Shown one piece after another: positions 23,412 to 35,172 of a DNA stretch of 64,000 bases; positions within the stretch are counted from its first letter, which is position 1; the number at the start of each line of letters is the position of its first letter. The notes under the pieces are model-generated. The model was not told the DNA's origin. It ran no database searches and worked only from the letters and a program-made list of their open reading frames with translations. The translations under genes were made by a program, and so were the position numbers. Source of the DNA: Wyeomyia smithii (Eukaryota > Arthropoda > Insecta > Diptera > Culicidae); contig NC_073696.1 of assembly GCF_029784165.1 (NCBI RefSeq), forward strand, positions 260,878,494 to 260,942,493, in the 5' to 3' direction.

Positions 23412-24645
23412 GTTGAAGTAGAATACTTCTCTCAGAAGGTTCGGCTACATAGGGATGTGAAATGAAAATCTAAAACCGAAAAAAGTGAAAAAATGTCCAA
23501 TTTCAAATGCTAATAAATCGGTTAGTATTCGATGGATTTCCTTCGTTCTTGCAGCAATAGATTGGATAGATTGGAAGATTCTTCCCAAAAGAAGATAATT
23601 GTAATCTTATTATTCACACAACTGTACTATTGAAAATAGTCAAGTCTTGTGAAAACGAAAAATTCGACCTCTGATTGGTCGTTATATGATTGCTTCCCAA
23701 GCACAGTCGACAGAATCATATACCTTACAATTTTAAACATGCTATTTTGCCTATATAAGAACCTGGTCCAGCCGAAGCCGTTCATAATAGTTCTAGACAG
23801 CGACAACAGCAGTCGTCCTCCCTTAGCAGCAGCACTAGCAGTTCAGTGGATACCAGCGATGGCGGAAAGCGGCCACAGCTGTGGCGTAGCAATGAATAGC
23901 GCACTATTTGCAGCGGATTCCAGCAACGATAGCAGCTGGGCCAGCTGATGCAGAGACTGTGGATACCAATGGCAGCGTATAGCGGCCACTACTGTGGCAT
24001 GGCTATGGATGGCACTAATTGCAGCGGATGTCAGCATCGATAGCGGCTGATGCAGTGAGGCCCTTTAGTGAAATGCAGTCTCTGTGCGATAGTGGGCACT
24101 AGTAAATGCATTCAATGAAAAGTTGACTAATTTTGACAACACGCGAGCCGTCTAGTTTTGAGTGTTCAATCAGCTTTTCACTGTTTATTTTATCACAAGG
24201 AATAATCTATTCGCACTGTCAGTGATAACGCAAAGATGTGATCGGCATATTATCCGATGCTAAAATGAGCAACAAATTGTCCTTCTCAGGATGAAAAAAA
24301 AACTTGATTGAAGAGTTAATATTTTCTAATGAGTTAATTCACATTTTTAAATTTGTAAAAGTAATAAATTTTACTTCATCTCCGTGTCTCAGAACGTACT
24401 GAATTATCTTTTCCTTTAGTCATGAGCACGACATCCGAAAAAATTTCATCTCAAAATTTAAATATTGTCAAGCGGTCAAGCCCCAACCATGACAAGCAAC
24501 TTACTATCTTATTGAAAATGGTCAATCCTTCTTGAAGCGCAAAATTCGATTGATCTGATTAGTCAAACTTTATTTACCAGAAAAAATGACTGACACGCAA
24601 GCAGCCGGGTTATCTTTCTTGTGAAAGTATTCTACTTCAACCTTG
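23412..24645 (+). repeat. TATA-containing repeat family, copy B
   Basis: The copy runs from GTTGAAGTAGAATACTTC to the inverse, AAGTATTCTACTTCAAC, ending at about 24641. The flanking CTTGCGGTCGTGGCTTTGC also recurs in other copies. In order it carries an inverted CCAAT (ATTGG 23674-23678), a TATA box (TATATAA 23752-23758), about 500 bases rich in CAGCAG/GCGGA words, and a short stem-loop, GTCCTTCTCAGGAT (24279-24292). The ORF across 23649-23948 is not conserved with that of copy C, so I do not regard it as coding. Confidence 0.65.
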
Positions 24646-24699
24646 CGGTCGTGGCTTTGCACACAACCCTCCTGTGATTTTTTTCGTCCATAAATATAA

Positions 24700-26220
24700 A
24701 AAACCGGTTTGTGGTAAATTTTAAAATCATTGAATAGTTGAAACAAATGAATCACTTTCTGTTGCTGACACAGCTAAAAAACTGAACATAATAATCGCAC
24801 ACAAAACATATCGTCCCCTTGATGCTACAACTAGATAACTCGAAAATTGACGTTTCGAGAAAAACGAGTTTGAAAATTTGACCTATTCTGGTGATGACGG
24901 TGCTATTTTTAGTTTTATTAGTTATATTTCAGGCCGGTTATAGCAACGAAAAAATCAACAAAAAACTGAGTTATTCAGTTTTGACACAAAACACGCTTGT
25001 TTTATGTTGAGATATCTAGTTTTTTAGATATTCAACTACACTTTCTCTTGTAACCGTGTTACAACGAGTTTTGGATATGTTATAGAGCTCGACGCGATAA
25101 ATATGATGGCATACTTGCCTCAAAGCACAGAACAGATATGCAACTTCGAACAAAACTCTGCAGCAAATCGGTACCTAAGCTTTCGCATTCATTTTTTGCT
25201 GTTCCATCCTACATTGATTTTACAGTGCATCGTTCGAACAGTTCGCTCCAATAGTTTGAACATGCACCAAAAAACTTTTTTTTTTTTTTTTGCTTTAATG
25301 ACCTGGCAAAAAGGTGATCTTGAATAGTTGAATCTACCAAAATCAAGTAAAGACAGGACCGCATTCAAGAGATCTTTAATTTGGGAATTCAGTAACAATT
25401 CACAATCAACGTCAATAAAAGAAATTAAACTAAAAATCTTTCAACCATTCAAACATTGCCTAACAAATATTCTTGGATCGTACTTCTCACGACTGTTGAA
25501 AGTATTTTAACCTGTTAGTTGATTTTCTTGAATATTTTCGTTGGACTTGGAAACCGAATTTCACGACCAACGACAATATTTTTTTCTCGTACCGTTTTTT
25601 ATACCTAACATTGCTAGAAATGCATATCAGACGCGCTGTACCAGTACTGCTTACGACATCAGGTACAATGTAAAAAAATGATTGTCGTTAGTCAAGATAT
25701 TCAACAACGTTTTCAACTTGGGCAATAATGAAATTCATTGAAAATATATCTACATAAAAACCGTTGCACTATGCGGGTGGTACTGTACGTTTATCATGAA
25801 AAGGCACCCTCGCTATACCAGTACCGGGGAGAACAAAGGATTCTCTCGACGAAAAAGCGGCGAGAGCTCATACAGTCCTTTTGTTGAATGAATGGAATAT
25901 AAGCGTAATGAAATTTCGAGTGTAAAATGCGTTCTATCCACCGCTAGATGTCGATACTTAAAAAAAAGATATTTTGTCTCGTGTTTGGTTCTTCAGTTGA
26001 ACAGATGTGCTCAAAGTCAACAAATTTCGAATTATCTAGTTCAAGCATTAAGGGGACGATATTTTCAAGAAAGTTATTTTAAAAATATTAAGAGCGACGC
26101 TCTATAATTGCGTTGGAAATCGACAATAGATCATTGCACGATGACGTAAAAAACAAGAAGAAGAAAGGGATTTGACAGTTGTCGCGGGTTTGTTAACATA
26201 GTAAAATTTTCGGCTCGAAC
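24700..26220. other. Intergenic, no gene seen
   Basis: AT-rich DNA. Several 60-75-codon ORFs occur without motifs. Nothing else recognised. Confidence 0.45.
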
Positions 26221-26224
26221 AAAA

Positions 26225-26296
26225 ATGCGGAAGTGTCTTGTTAAAAATTGCGTTTCCAAGAATAGACCAAAATATCACAGTAACGAATTTGCATAG
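26225..26296 (+). pseudogene. Possible N-terminal fragment of a THAP zinc-finger protein
   Basis: A 23-codon frame reads MRKCLVKNCVSKN and stops at 26294-26296. The start M-x-x-C-x-V-x-x-C resembles the beginning of THAP domains (C-x2-4-C near residue 5), which are found in P-element transposases and insect regulators. The remaining THAP signature (Cys-His, Pro and the AVPTIF box) is not seen in frame. It is followed at once by a hAT MITE. It may be a remnant of a transposase gene, or chance. Confidence 0.2.
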
Positions 26297-26377
26297 GCGG
26301 AGAGTTATCCCATCTTTTTCGTACTCGTATCATTCATTTTCAATCCTATCACATGAAAAGTGAATGGAACACATTGT

Positions 26378-26814
26378 TAGGGATACCATCCGTCCTGATT
26401 TAGCAGGACATGTCCTGATTTTGAGATTCATTTGGAACGTCCTGATTTATTTTTCATATTTTAGCATTTGTCCTGAGTTTTCTGAATAATGTCGGATATT
26501 CAAACAGGAAGCAAACTGTTCAGTACTTTCATCTTGGCTCCGGGAAGAAACGACTTGTTTTGAACGATTTTTTTCTTTGGTTGAATCTTGACGAGAGAAA
26601 TTAAGGATATCTACTAACGCCTAATAAATCAAAGTTGCAAAATTGAATCGTTCGAGAAATACGTTAAATATGAGTCTTTTGGCGTATTTTGAAGCGCAAA
26701 TCTCAAATTACGTGTTATATTTATTGATACCTCAAATAATAACAATAGCTAGGATCAAATTTTTGCTGGAAAAAAATTGTCCTGATTTTTAACTCCGACG
26801 AAATGGTAACCCTA
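26378..26814. mobile_element. hAT MITE (437 bp)
   Basis: The ends TAGGGATACCAT and ATGGTAACCCTA are near-perfect inverted repeats flanked by a perfect 8-bp duplication, CACATTGT (26370-26377 and 26815-26822). Words of the type GTCCTGATTT are repeated near both ends. No coding capacity. Confidence 0.9.
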
Positions 26815-27098
26815 CACATTGTAAACAAACCCGTGGGAAGTGTCAGCAAAGTGAGGTTATTTTTCGTGTGCTATGATCTATGAAGTCAGGGCGAATTAAG
26901 AGAGCTTCGCGGCCTCCCAAATAAATTTTAAACACAAGTTTTGTAATACGAGCTTGCGTTTTTCAGTCTCATATATCGTCCTGCAAGTCTAATTTGTTTC
27001 AAGTCCTAGTCCTAATACGCAGAATCAGAAGAGTTAAAAATCCGCTTTCACAGAGATATCTAGAAAAAAAATTTAATTACCTTAATTGGAAACCATTG

Positions 27099-28778
27099 CA
27101 CAGTGGGGAATCGCTGGCCATCAGCCAAAAAAAAAATTTTTTTTTCGTTAGCTGGTTCATAATATTTTTCCTTTATTGCTATAACATTCAAGTGTCTAAA
27201 TCCAAAATTTGGGCGCAATATCATGAAAACTGAATTTTTGGCGAACTGACGTTTTTTGTCTTTTTTTGAAAAAAAGTACGTTACTTTGTAACGCTCTGTA
27301 GCTTCAATGATAGCTTGGATTTTTTTGACGTCAAAAAAAAAGTTGTTGTAAATATTGTGCAAAACAAACCCTTTTCATTAGATATTATAAAATTTGGTCA
27401 TAATAGGCTTGACACCAGAAAAAATTAAAAAAACATGATTTTTTTGTAGAAAAGTAGCTTAAAAGTTTAGTTGCCGCAGTTTGCCACGATTGTGACTATA
27501 TTCAAAATTTAGGTAAAACATAAGCTTTTAAATGCATACTGTCCGCTGCTGCGCAAAACTGCGCAAATTGTCACTTTCGTGAAAAAAGCGATAGCAGTTT
27601 TTTCCATTTTTTTTTTTTTGAGGTTGAAATTTCATCCAGGATTAATTTTAATCATAACCATGATACCCCATTAATGGAAATTTATGATATCGAGCTCAAT
27701 CCGTAAGAATACAATGAAAAATTTGGCCAAAAAATACAAAATTTATCAATTAAAAGTTGTAAAATAAGTGTTAAATAAGAAAACAGTAAACAAATCTTTT
27801 TGAAACTTTTAATAGTGTCAAACTTAATCACTTTCTGCAAATACAATATTAAAAACATTCAGCCCTTTTAAATTTATGATCATGAAATTCGCTAAACTGA
27901 TTGAAGTGTTAAATACTAGCAGCAAATTCATACCATTAAACTCCGGCTAACAATAACCCGTTTGAGGATTGCTTTTGCTTCGCACTCGTTGGCCTACAAA
28001 AGTAAAGCACACATTTTGCTTTATGAGAAAAAAACAAAGAACAGTCGCCGCCCTCCGCAACTTTTCGTATTCATTTAGAACGTTGTGTCATTCCAGTGTC
28101 TTGGTTTTCAAATTCATAAATTCGTTGAATTTTATTATGGAGCCTTCAACTTCAGCGGCACCAATAAATTCAATGTCTAGTAAGTTGTCAATTCGTGGTG
28201 TTACACATGTATTTAAATGTCCTCTTTCAACCATAGAAACCGGATTATGAAGATAACGTATATATGAAACAATGAAACATCAAAAATTACTAGAAGAAAT
28301 TAAAATTGCAGCGAAAGACATTTTTCCTGCTGATAAGTATAATGAACTTCAAGTTTTCTGGAAACAGTTCAACACGAGATTCAAGCGATCACAGCGGAAG
28401 ATGATGATGGTGATGATGATTTTTTCAATTTGTAATTAGTTTGTATTATTTATATTGTTTTAGTTTATGAAAAAATATATATATATTTAGGCAAAATTTG
28501 TTTAGTTCGTGAGGTCATCCATAAATTACGTATTTTTTCAATGGGGAGGACGCCCGGTGGCACTACTTGTGGTCAAGGATCATATAATTCTATATAATAG
28601 GAAGAAACTGACAAAAAATATTAAAACTTGGATTTCGTGCTTTATGGACGGCCCCAAACATAAAATTGATGCCAAATTCGTGTTCAGCGCCCCAAAATTA
28701 TGTAAATACCAAGTTTTTGTCGCATTTATCGACACTTTTTTTGCTTGGCCAATCTTTGTATGGAGTCGCCCCACTGTG
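27099..28778. mobile_element. Transib-type element, copy 2 (longer)
   Basis: The ends CACAGTGGGG and CCCCACTGTG match those of the copy at 21212-21841. The flanks CATTG (27094-27098) and CACTG (28779-28783) agree at four of five positions, consistent with an aged 5-bp duplication. The 1.05 kb absent from copy 1 includes a short frame starting MEPSTSAAPINS (about 28138) and, near 28270-28435, a decayed frame ending in an acidic tail EDDDGDDDFF. These may be the two ends of a lost transposase gene. Confidence 0.65.
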
Positions 28779-28799
28779 CACTGTACTACACAACTTATT

Positions 28800-29480
28800 A
28801 CACCCCTCATAGTCGATGGTAGAGTATTAGGAAGTGTCCATTGTAGGCGGCGTTCAGCAGAGTAATTACAGCATTCCAGCTTGTCGTTTTTTGTAGATGG
28901 AACACATAGTACCTTCCATCTATTCCACAGGTACTCGTTTTTCCTCCTAAATCTTGCCAATGACCCACTGAACGGCTCTAGCCAGTGTTTCTCCGCCGTG
29001 TTTCAATACCTCGCTGGGAAATTGCTTCACGTCAGCAGCTTTATTGTTTTTCAGCCGGCCAATCTCTTCCTTCACTTCTAGGTCCAGGAGACTGGGGGCT
29101 GGAATCCTGTTGTCTTCTGTTCGTGCACCAAGTGCACCGTCCTTGCGCTTTACTGCATCGCCGTTCGGAGGCTCAACGTAGTGCTGTTTCCACCTTTCGA
29201 TCACCTCACACTCGTCCATAACGATCTATCACGCGTTGGCGCATCTTACCCAGTACTATGAAACCGGTTCCCAGCTCGCTGGTGGTGCCACAACACTGGT
29301 AGAAAGTAGCCGCCCGGTGCCCGCTTTTCCATATCTTCTGTTCTGTCCAACAAAGTTTCTGCAGCGCTACGACTTCGAATTTGCGTGGATGTAGCTCATC
29401 ATAAATTATCCTGTCGCATCCTGGAAAGTAGAGCGAGTTGCCTAGGTCAATGCCGGTTATTCCGATTCGTACTATCTCTT
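28800..29480 (-). pseudogene. RTE-clade LINE fragment (second RTE family), internally deleted
   Basis: On the minus strand, about 29470-29225 encodes part of an endonuclease: ELHPRKFEVVALQK and then TSELGTGFIV. The next stretch (29219-28947) jumps to the linker before the reverse transcriptase: VIERWKQHY, then EVKEEIGRLKNNKAAD. A frameshifted piece follows with KLECCNYS, the start of the RT palm. Catalytic motifs A to C are missing. It resembles, but is not the same family as, the copies at 17.7 and 58 kb. The Transib-type element ends at 28778, right next to it. Confidence 0.7.
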
Positions 29481-29489
29481 ACGTTGTTG

Positions 29490-30177
29490 GCAACATTTTG
29501 TTATCCAGGAAGGATCGTTGGGCCTTTCCCAACCCCCTGTCTCGCCGAGGGACCATCGTGTTGACTCTGTTTAGAGTCCAATGCTGACATTGGAAGGTTG
29601 ATCAGCCGTTCCTAACATAGAGATCAGACGCTGTTTTGAGCCGCACAATCTTGGCGAACAAACGCTCGGATTGGCGAAGCATTTCCCCTAACGCCGAAGT
29701 ATGGTTTACGCGCCAATGATTACGATTAGAAATTATATGAGTTATTGTCCACGGATGCAGAGCGAGGGTTCAAAATCGTCAAAAATCTGTTCACGTGAAA
29801 TGTGGATGGCCTCTTACGATTTCGAACAATGATTTATTAATTGCTACAAGTTTCTTCGAACGGGATTGGTAATACTAAAGAAGAAGTAAAGGCCAAATCT
29901 GCGCTTAAAGTTTCATCGTGTTGGCTGTTTTCACTGTTTCGGCCCGAATTTCATCAACATTAATGAGTGCTCAACACGAATGTTGTGTTCAGATTCTTCA
30001 GCGAAGGGCTGCGGATTCAGACTCGGGACAGAGCCGTGAAAGTATGTCTGTAACTGTAACTTTAACCTATGTGCCAGATGTGGAAGTTGATAATTGTAGG
30101 TATACTGCGTAAAATGCAAAAAAGCGACTCATATTACAAAAATAATGCTACATACATCATTGCTTTAATGTATTCCT
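29490..30177. other. Intergenic, partly RTE 5' region
   Basis: The first bases (about 29460-29490) still match the RTE 5' region found at 60110-60140. The rest shows no gene; the small ORFs at 29918-30119 lack motifs. Confidence 0.4.
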
Positions 30178-30181
30178 TTAA

Positions 30182-30920
30182 AGGGTTATATACCTTTTTG
30201 GTCGAGAAAAATGAGGGAAGTTTGAATCTATTTTTAAGTGCATAGCACCATTTTCATTGCATCAAAGGGGTATTTTTCTGAAAGTACAGTTTATCAACAA
30301 CAAAAAAATATGTTTGATTTTGAGATATACCAATTATTACTGGAGTAATGGCCGATTCCCCGAAACGCTATTTTTTTGCAGAGGCTTGCGGTGATCCTGA
30401 TAGAGACTCAGCGGGTCAACCGAAATCAAAAAACTCATATTATTTCATAAATTTAGAAGTGGGCCGGGTCCTTGAACGATCGCTTTTATGAGTATTTTGT
30501 TGTCAGTGCAAATGGGAACGTTTTTCCCAAAAAAATGCACGTTTTGAGCGCTAAAAATTGCATTGAAAATATTTTTGCGGCAAAATGTAACTGTATGTTT
30601 CAAAAAGCGATCGTTCAAGGACCGGCGAATTCAATAACGAAAATTTAAAAAAAAAGATGAAGGAAATCGGTTCAGTAGTTTTCCCGCAATCAGGATCACG
30701 GCAAAGTTATTTTTCGGAAAACACTATTCCTAGATAATCGCGTGTAAAGTTTCAAGTTTAGCTCATGCGGCCGTGGTGAGGCGCGCTGCAAATCGCTCTT
30801 ACTTTTTTCCTATTGCTCAGATCTTCATGAAAATTTGTGAAAATGTTCTCTTGTATTTGAAGATAATACAATAATTTTTTTTTTTTTGGTTTTTTGGAAA
30901 CTAATAAGGTATATAACCCC
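30182..30920. mobile_element. TTAA-type MITE (piggyBac-like duplication), 739 bp
   Basis: AGGGTTATATACCTT at the left and AAGGTATATAACCCC at the right are inverted copies, flanked by TTAA at 30178-30181 and 30921-30924. A TTAA duplication is the piggyBac hallmark. Inside, GGTCCTTGAACGATCGC (about 30469) recurs inverted as GCGATCGTTCAAGGACC near 30607, so the element has an internal palindrome too. No ORF. Confidence 0.8.
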
Positions 30921-30960
30921 TTAAGACTTTAAAAGATCGATGGCTTTGTCAATTTCGTTT

Positions 30961-32345
30961 TTGAAGTAGAATACTTCTCTCAGGAAGTTCGGCTACATAG
31001 GGATGTGAAATGAAAATCTAAAACCGAAAAAAGTGAAAAATATGTCCAATTTCAAATGCTAATAAATCGGTTAGTTTTCGATGGATTTCCTTCGTTCTTG
31101 CAGCAATAGATAGGAAAATTTTTTAAGATTCTTCCCAAATGCAGGTTATTGTAATTTTATTTTTCAAACTATTGTACTATTGAAAATAGTCAAGCCTTGT
31201 CAAAACGAAAACTTCGGCCTCTGATTGGTCGTTATATGATTGCTTCCCAAGCACGGTCGACAGAATCATAGACCTTGCCATTTGAAATGTGCTATTTGGC
31301 CTATATAAGAGCCTGTTTCACCCGAAGCCGCTCATTATAATTCTAGACTGCAACAACAGCAGTCTTCCCTTAGCAGCAGCAGTGGATACAGCAGCAGTAG
31401 CAGTGCAGCGGACAACGACCACAGCTGTGGTATGGCAACGGATAGCGGAGCGCGTCTCAGCATCGAAAGCAGGACCAGGTGATGCAGGGCAGCAGATACC
31501 AATGGCAACGGAAGCGTTCACTACTGTGGAAACAAGGATAGCGCAGCGGTTGACGTTGGTCTCAGCATCAATATAAGCAGGGCCAGCTGATGCAGTGTGG
31601 CATTTTAGTGAAATGCTGCCTCTGAGCGATAGCAGGCACACTAGCAAATGCATCCAATGAAAAGAACGTTCTGGAAAACTTTTCAGTGTTAATTTTCCCC
31701 CAAGGAATACTTTATTTGCACAGCCAGTGATAACGCAAAGATGTGATCGGCATCTTATCAGACATTGAATTAAACAACAAATTGTCCTTTTCAGGATGAC
31801 ATAAAAACCTAATTGGAGAGTTAATATTTTCTCTTTAATCAATTTACACTTACGGATATATATTTGGTTTCATCTCCGTGTCTCAGAACGTGAGCCTGAA
31901 TCACATAATTTTTGCTCAAGTCCTACTATTTGCAGCAATCAGTTGTAAAATTATCTACACTACCGCAAACTGCAGAAAATTGCTCGTAGTTAACCGGGAA
32001 TACACTATTGGCCCTCGTCAATAAACTCTTCGTAGCCACTACCTAAATTAAGCTATCTCTGTGCAATTTGATACAAAAGACAGCCTCAAAACAATTCATT
32101 TTCATTCTTTTTTTGGATACGGCAGCAAGTGAAACTGCATAGCTGTACATTGCTTCTGCTATTATTCATTGTCGTTATCGGTGCCGTCTGTAGAAATAAA
32201 CGTCATCTGGAGCAGAGAGACCATTAAATTGATTAACCCCATTGAGTGTATTCCCAAACCTTTTGCAAGAAATACATTGACTTAAGACAAGCTGTCGTAT
32301 TCTACTTTAACGTTGCGGTCGTGTCTTATAAACAACCTCTTCAAC
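30961..32345 (+). repeat. TATA-containing repeat family, copy C
   Basis: It begins TTGAAGTAGAATACTTCTC and ends around TATTCTACTTTAACGTTGCG (about 32300-32320). It carries ATTGG at 31224-31228 (inverted CCAAT), TATATAA at 31302-31308, a CAG-rich body and the stem-loop GTCCTTTTCAGGAT at 31784-31797. It matches copy B closely up to about 31900, after which the right end is of a different subtype shared with the fragment at 14440-14570. Confidence 0.65.
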
Positions 32346-32960
32346 GTTTTTTCACCGAACCGACCTATTCCAATCAAACTTTCTGTTAAATTTTTTTAAG
32401 TTTCATTAATTGCATTCACGGACAAGCAAAAAAATCGATGAAGATCAACACTCTACGATCAGGATTCAGATTTACTATTCTATAATCACATTTCTGATAC
32501 AGTTATTAAACTATAGATCGGTTTTTTTTACAAACAATCACAGGCCACAGTAGTACGATGTCAGGAATTAGTTCACACAAGAAGGAAGGACATTGGACAA
32601 TAGCACCGCGTAATCAAACGTTTCTTTCGCTAGTTCCAGAATCAAAAATATCGTCAGAAATAGACACAATATAAGCTACATTTTAATGTATGTTATTCAG
32701 AGAAAATTCCCTAATCCTTCAACATATAACATTATGCATACTATATGCAACATAAATATATATAGGATTCATTACTATACAATTTGTCCGAAGAATTCTG
32801 AGTTCAACTTTGCAAGTGTTCAGATTTTTAAAAAACGGAACAAAAAAATAGAAAACATCCGAAATAAATGAATACACAGCGAAGAAAAGCCCGACCGTCC
32901 TGTACTGTACCGCACCTTCGGCTTTGGTCCGTAATCGACAAAGTCCTATCACCAGCCGTC
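32346..32960. other. Downstream region of NMT, no gene seen
   Basis: AT-rich DNA that should contain the NMT 3' UTR (minus strand) up to an unknown poly(A) site. No canonical AATAAA on the minus strand close to the stop was noticed; a variant ATTAAA lies near 32680. Confidence 0.4.
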
Positions 32961-32966
32961 ACCAAT

Positions 32967-34687
32967 CTACAACAAAATCAAGCCAACATCATCCGGATGC
33001 ATACTCGGGCAGCGCCAGTTGTACAGATAGTACTGCAAATTGCCATCGCCGATGCCAAACTTGAGCGGCACCAGGAAATCGCGGTTCTCCATCAGATCGA
33101 GCGCGTTGAACACATCGAAGTTGAGGTTGCGAGCCGAAATGAGCGCATCGTTGATCAGGTCTAGCAGAGGAGTCTTGGTCGAAACGTTGTAGAAACTGTA
33201 GGCCGCCTTGACACACTTGTGCACGGCATGATGCATGACCGTGGAAGGTAGCGTATAGTAGCTAACCATATCAGTAATTTCTCCACTGGCCGGATCCTCT
33301 ACGATGAAACAGTCGATTATACCATCCTGCGGGGAAAACCAATGTCGGAACTCATCCTCGTCGAACACGGGAGTTAAACTGAATCCGGTAAGATACTGCG
33401 CTAGCAAACGGTGAGTAGCTTTGAGGTCGCCCTCGCGCATCTTACGGAAACCCGGTGTTTTTGGATGATCTGGCAGTTTGTACAGTTTTATCGTTCGCTG
33501 CATAGTCATATTGCGGGAGATATGCGAAAATTTTACCTATCGAAATTGGAAAACATGGTGTTTAGTTATAGTAACAAAATTGAAAAATAAAAATATAAAA
33601 ATCACCTCGACAAGTTTCTTCGGGTTCAACGAACGGTGCCAGTAGCGGCAAGAAGCCACCGGCTTCGGCAAAACAACACCGGCCGTATAAACCGCCTGGA
33701 AGATCCCGGTCAAGTTAACCCTTCTGGTAATCTCTCGAATCAGTACCGGAGCCAGCCGTTTCGAGCGCAATTTTTTATGCACGCACAGGAAATTAATCTC
33801 AACCATTTTTTGCGTTTTCTTATGTACATTGAGGGTACCAGGAATAGCGGAAATAAAACCCACCAAACGACCAGATTTTACCACTCGAACGCCACAGTGC
33901 CATTCCGCACGCCAACCGGGTGGCTGCAAGGCCCACTGTAAAAAATTCGGCTGATAGTCGAACCGAAACATCGCATCGTCATCCTCAACATAATTTTCGT
34001 TCAGCAAAGTGTACAATTCCTTCAGCTGCAGTGGATCATTCAGATTCATGGTGTCCCAGGTAAACCCATCCGGAAGCGTGTACGGATCGGCTCGGATCTC
34101 ACTGATTGGCTTGTCCGCCTCAATCGGTTCATTTACGACAATTTTCTCATCCATTTTTGGTACCGGCTGGGTGGACCAGAACTTAAAGCTCTTGTTGAAG
34201 GCTTCCTCCGGAGTTTTCGCCGGCTTGAGAGAACTCAGTTTTAGCTGCTCAATCACATTCATCAGCACATCCTGACTGCTGATCTGACCTGCAGAATACT
34301 TCGAATCTTAGCTAATCGAACATTAAACAAACACTATTTTCCTACCGGAACCAGCCAACCCAGCAACAGCTTCGCTGCCACTAGCCGTAGAAAAAACGGC
34401 ACTCCCATTATCTCCAGTACTGTCTTCCACACTAGCGGTCGATTCGTTGTGGTTTTTATTCTTCTTTTTCTTTTTGCCCTTAGCAGCTCCTTTACTGCTA
34501 TCAGCCGGTGCCAGCGACTCGCCATTTTTTAGTATCTCGTGATGTTCCGTTGCCTCAGAAGCGGACTCACACGCTACGGAGTTTTTCTGCTGGTCCGCCA
34601 TGGCAATTACTAAAATCATCCGATAAGAGCAGAGCCCCAAAATTAGAAGTATCGATTTTTTTACATTTTACATTACGCTAACTCACC
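32967..34687 (-). CDS. Nmt: Glycylpeptide N-tetradecanoyltransferase (N-myristoyltransferase)
   Basis: The enzyme transfers myristate from myristoyl-CoA to the N-terminal glycine of target proteins in the cytosol and at ribosomes. Coding exons on the minus strand are 34601-34346, 34288-33606 and 33536-32967. All junctions have GT/AG and keep frame, giving 502 residues, close to the usual length (human about 496). The ATG at 34601-34599 sits in a good context. Residues about 41-50 are a Lys-rich stretch, typical of the ribosome-binding N-terminus of animal NMTs. The NMT signature EINFLCVHK lies in exon 2, with AVYTAGVVLPKPV after it. The second signature, KFGIGDGNLQYYLYNW, lies near the C-terminus. 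A 5' UTR intron (34686-34610, GTGAGT...TTTTAG) is likely, so transcription probably starts above 34687. It appears intact. Confidence 0.95.
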
Positions 34688-35172
34688 CCAACCTTTAGAA
34701 TCAGAACTGGAACTTTTGCTAGCCTAGACAAAAGCGGTATTCCGTTGAACCACTGTTTGTGAACCGGATAACAAATCGAGGTGTAGAAATAGTCGGATGG
34801 ATTATCACTTTATTTTTCAAGCTGTAGTGAAAATTACACACCTAATCTACAAGGCCTTTTTGCAAAAGATCGAATCGAGACTGACGGAGGACGGAGGCGC
34901 TCGTGATTGTTCGGCATAATCGCACTGCTTTGGACCGAACTGTCAGAAAATATTTCACGACGAGGGGATAGTCAAAGGTGTGTTGAATTCAGTGATGGTA
35001 ATGAGGCTTTTGCAACAATTTTGAATAAATTCCCTTAATTGTTTTAAAATGTACATTACAGTTCCTGCTACAAATCCTGCACACAAAATATTCGCTATGC
35101 TTGGCTATACTCAAGAATGATGGTTATACAAGACAACTCGTGTGCAATTAAGTCTATATCGCATTAAGCGTA
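34688..35172. promoter_or_regulatory. Probable 5' UTR and promoter region of Nmt
   Basis: By position this region should contain the non-coding first exon, whose 3' end is placed at 34687, and the core promoter on the minus strand. I cannot fix a start site; no clear TATA box is seen. A TA-type MITE begins at 35173, less than 500 bases upstream of the first splice donor. Confidence 0.4.

Noticed and set aside
23649..23948. ORF within repeat copy B, with a partly similar one in copy C (31289-31576)
   Set aside because: The two translations diverge after about 20 residues because of indels, so the frame is not conserved.
32967..33216. Alternative minus-strand frame in the last Nmt exon
   Set aside because: Shadow frame of the NMT C-terminus, which is identified by strong motifs.
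33636..34275. Plus-strand ORFs across the Nmt gene
   Set aside because: Shadows of the minus-strand coding exons.
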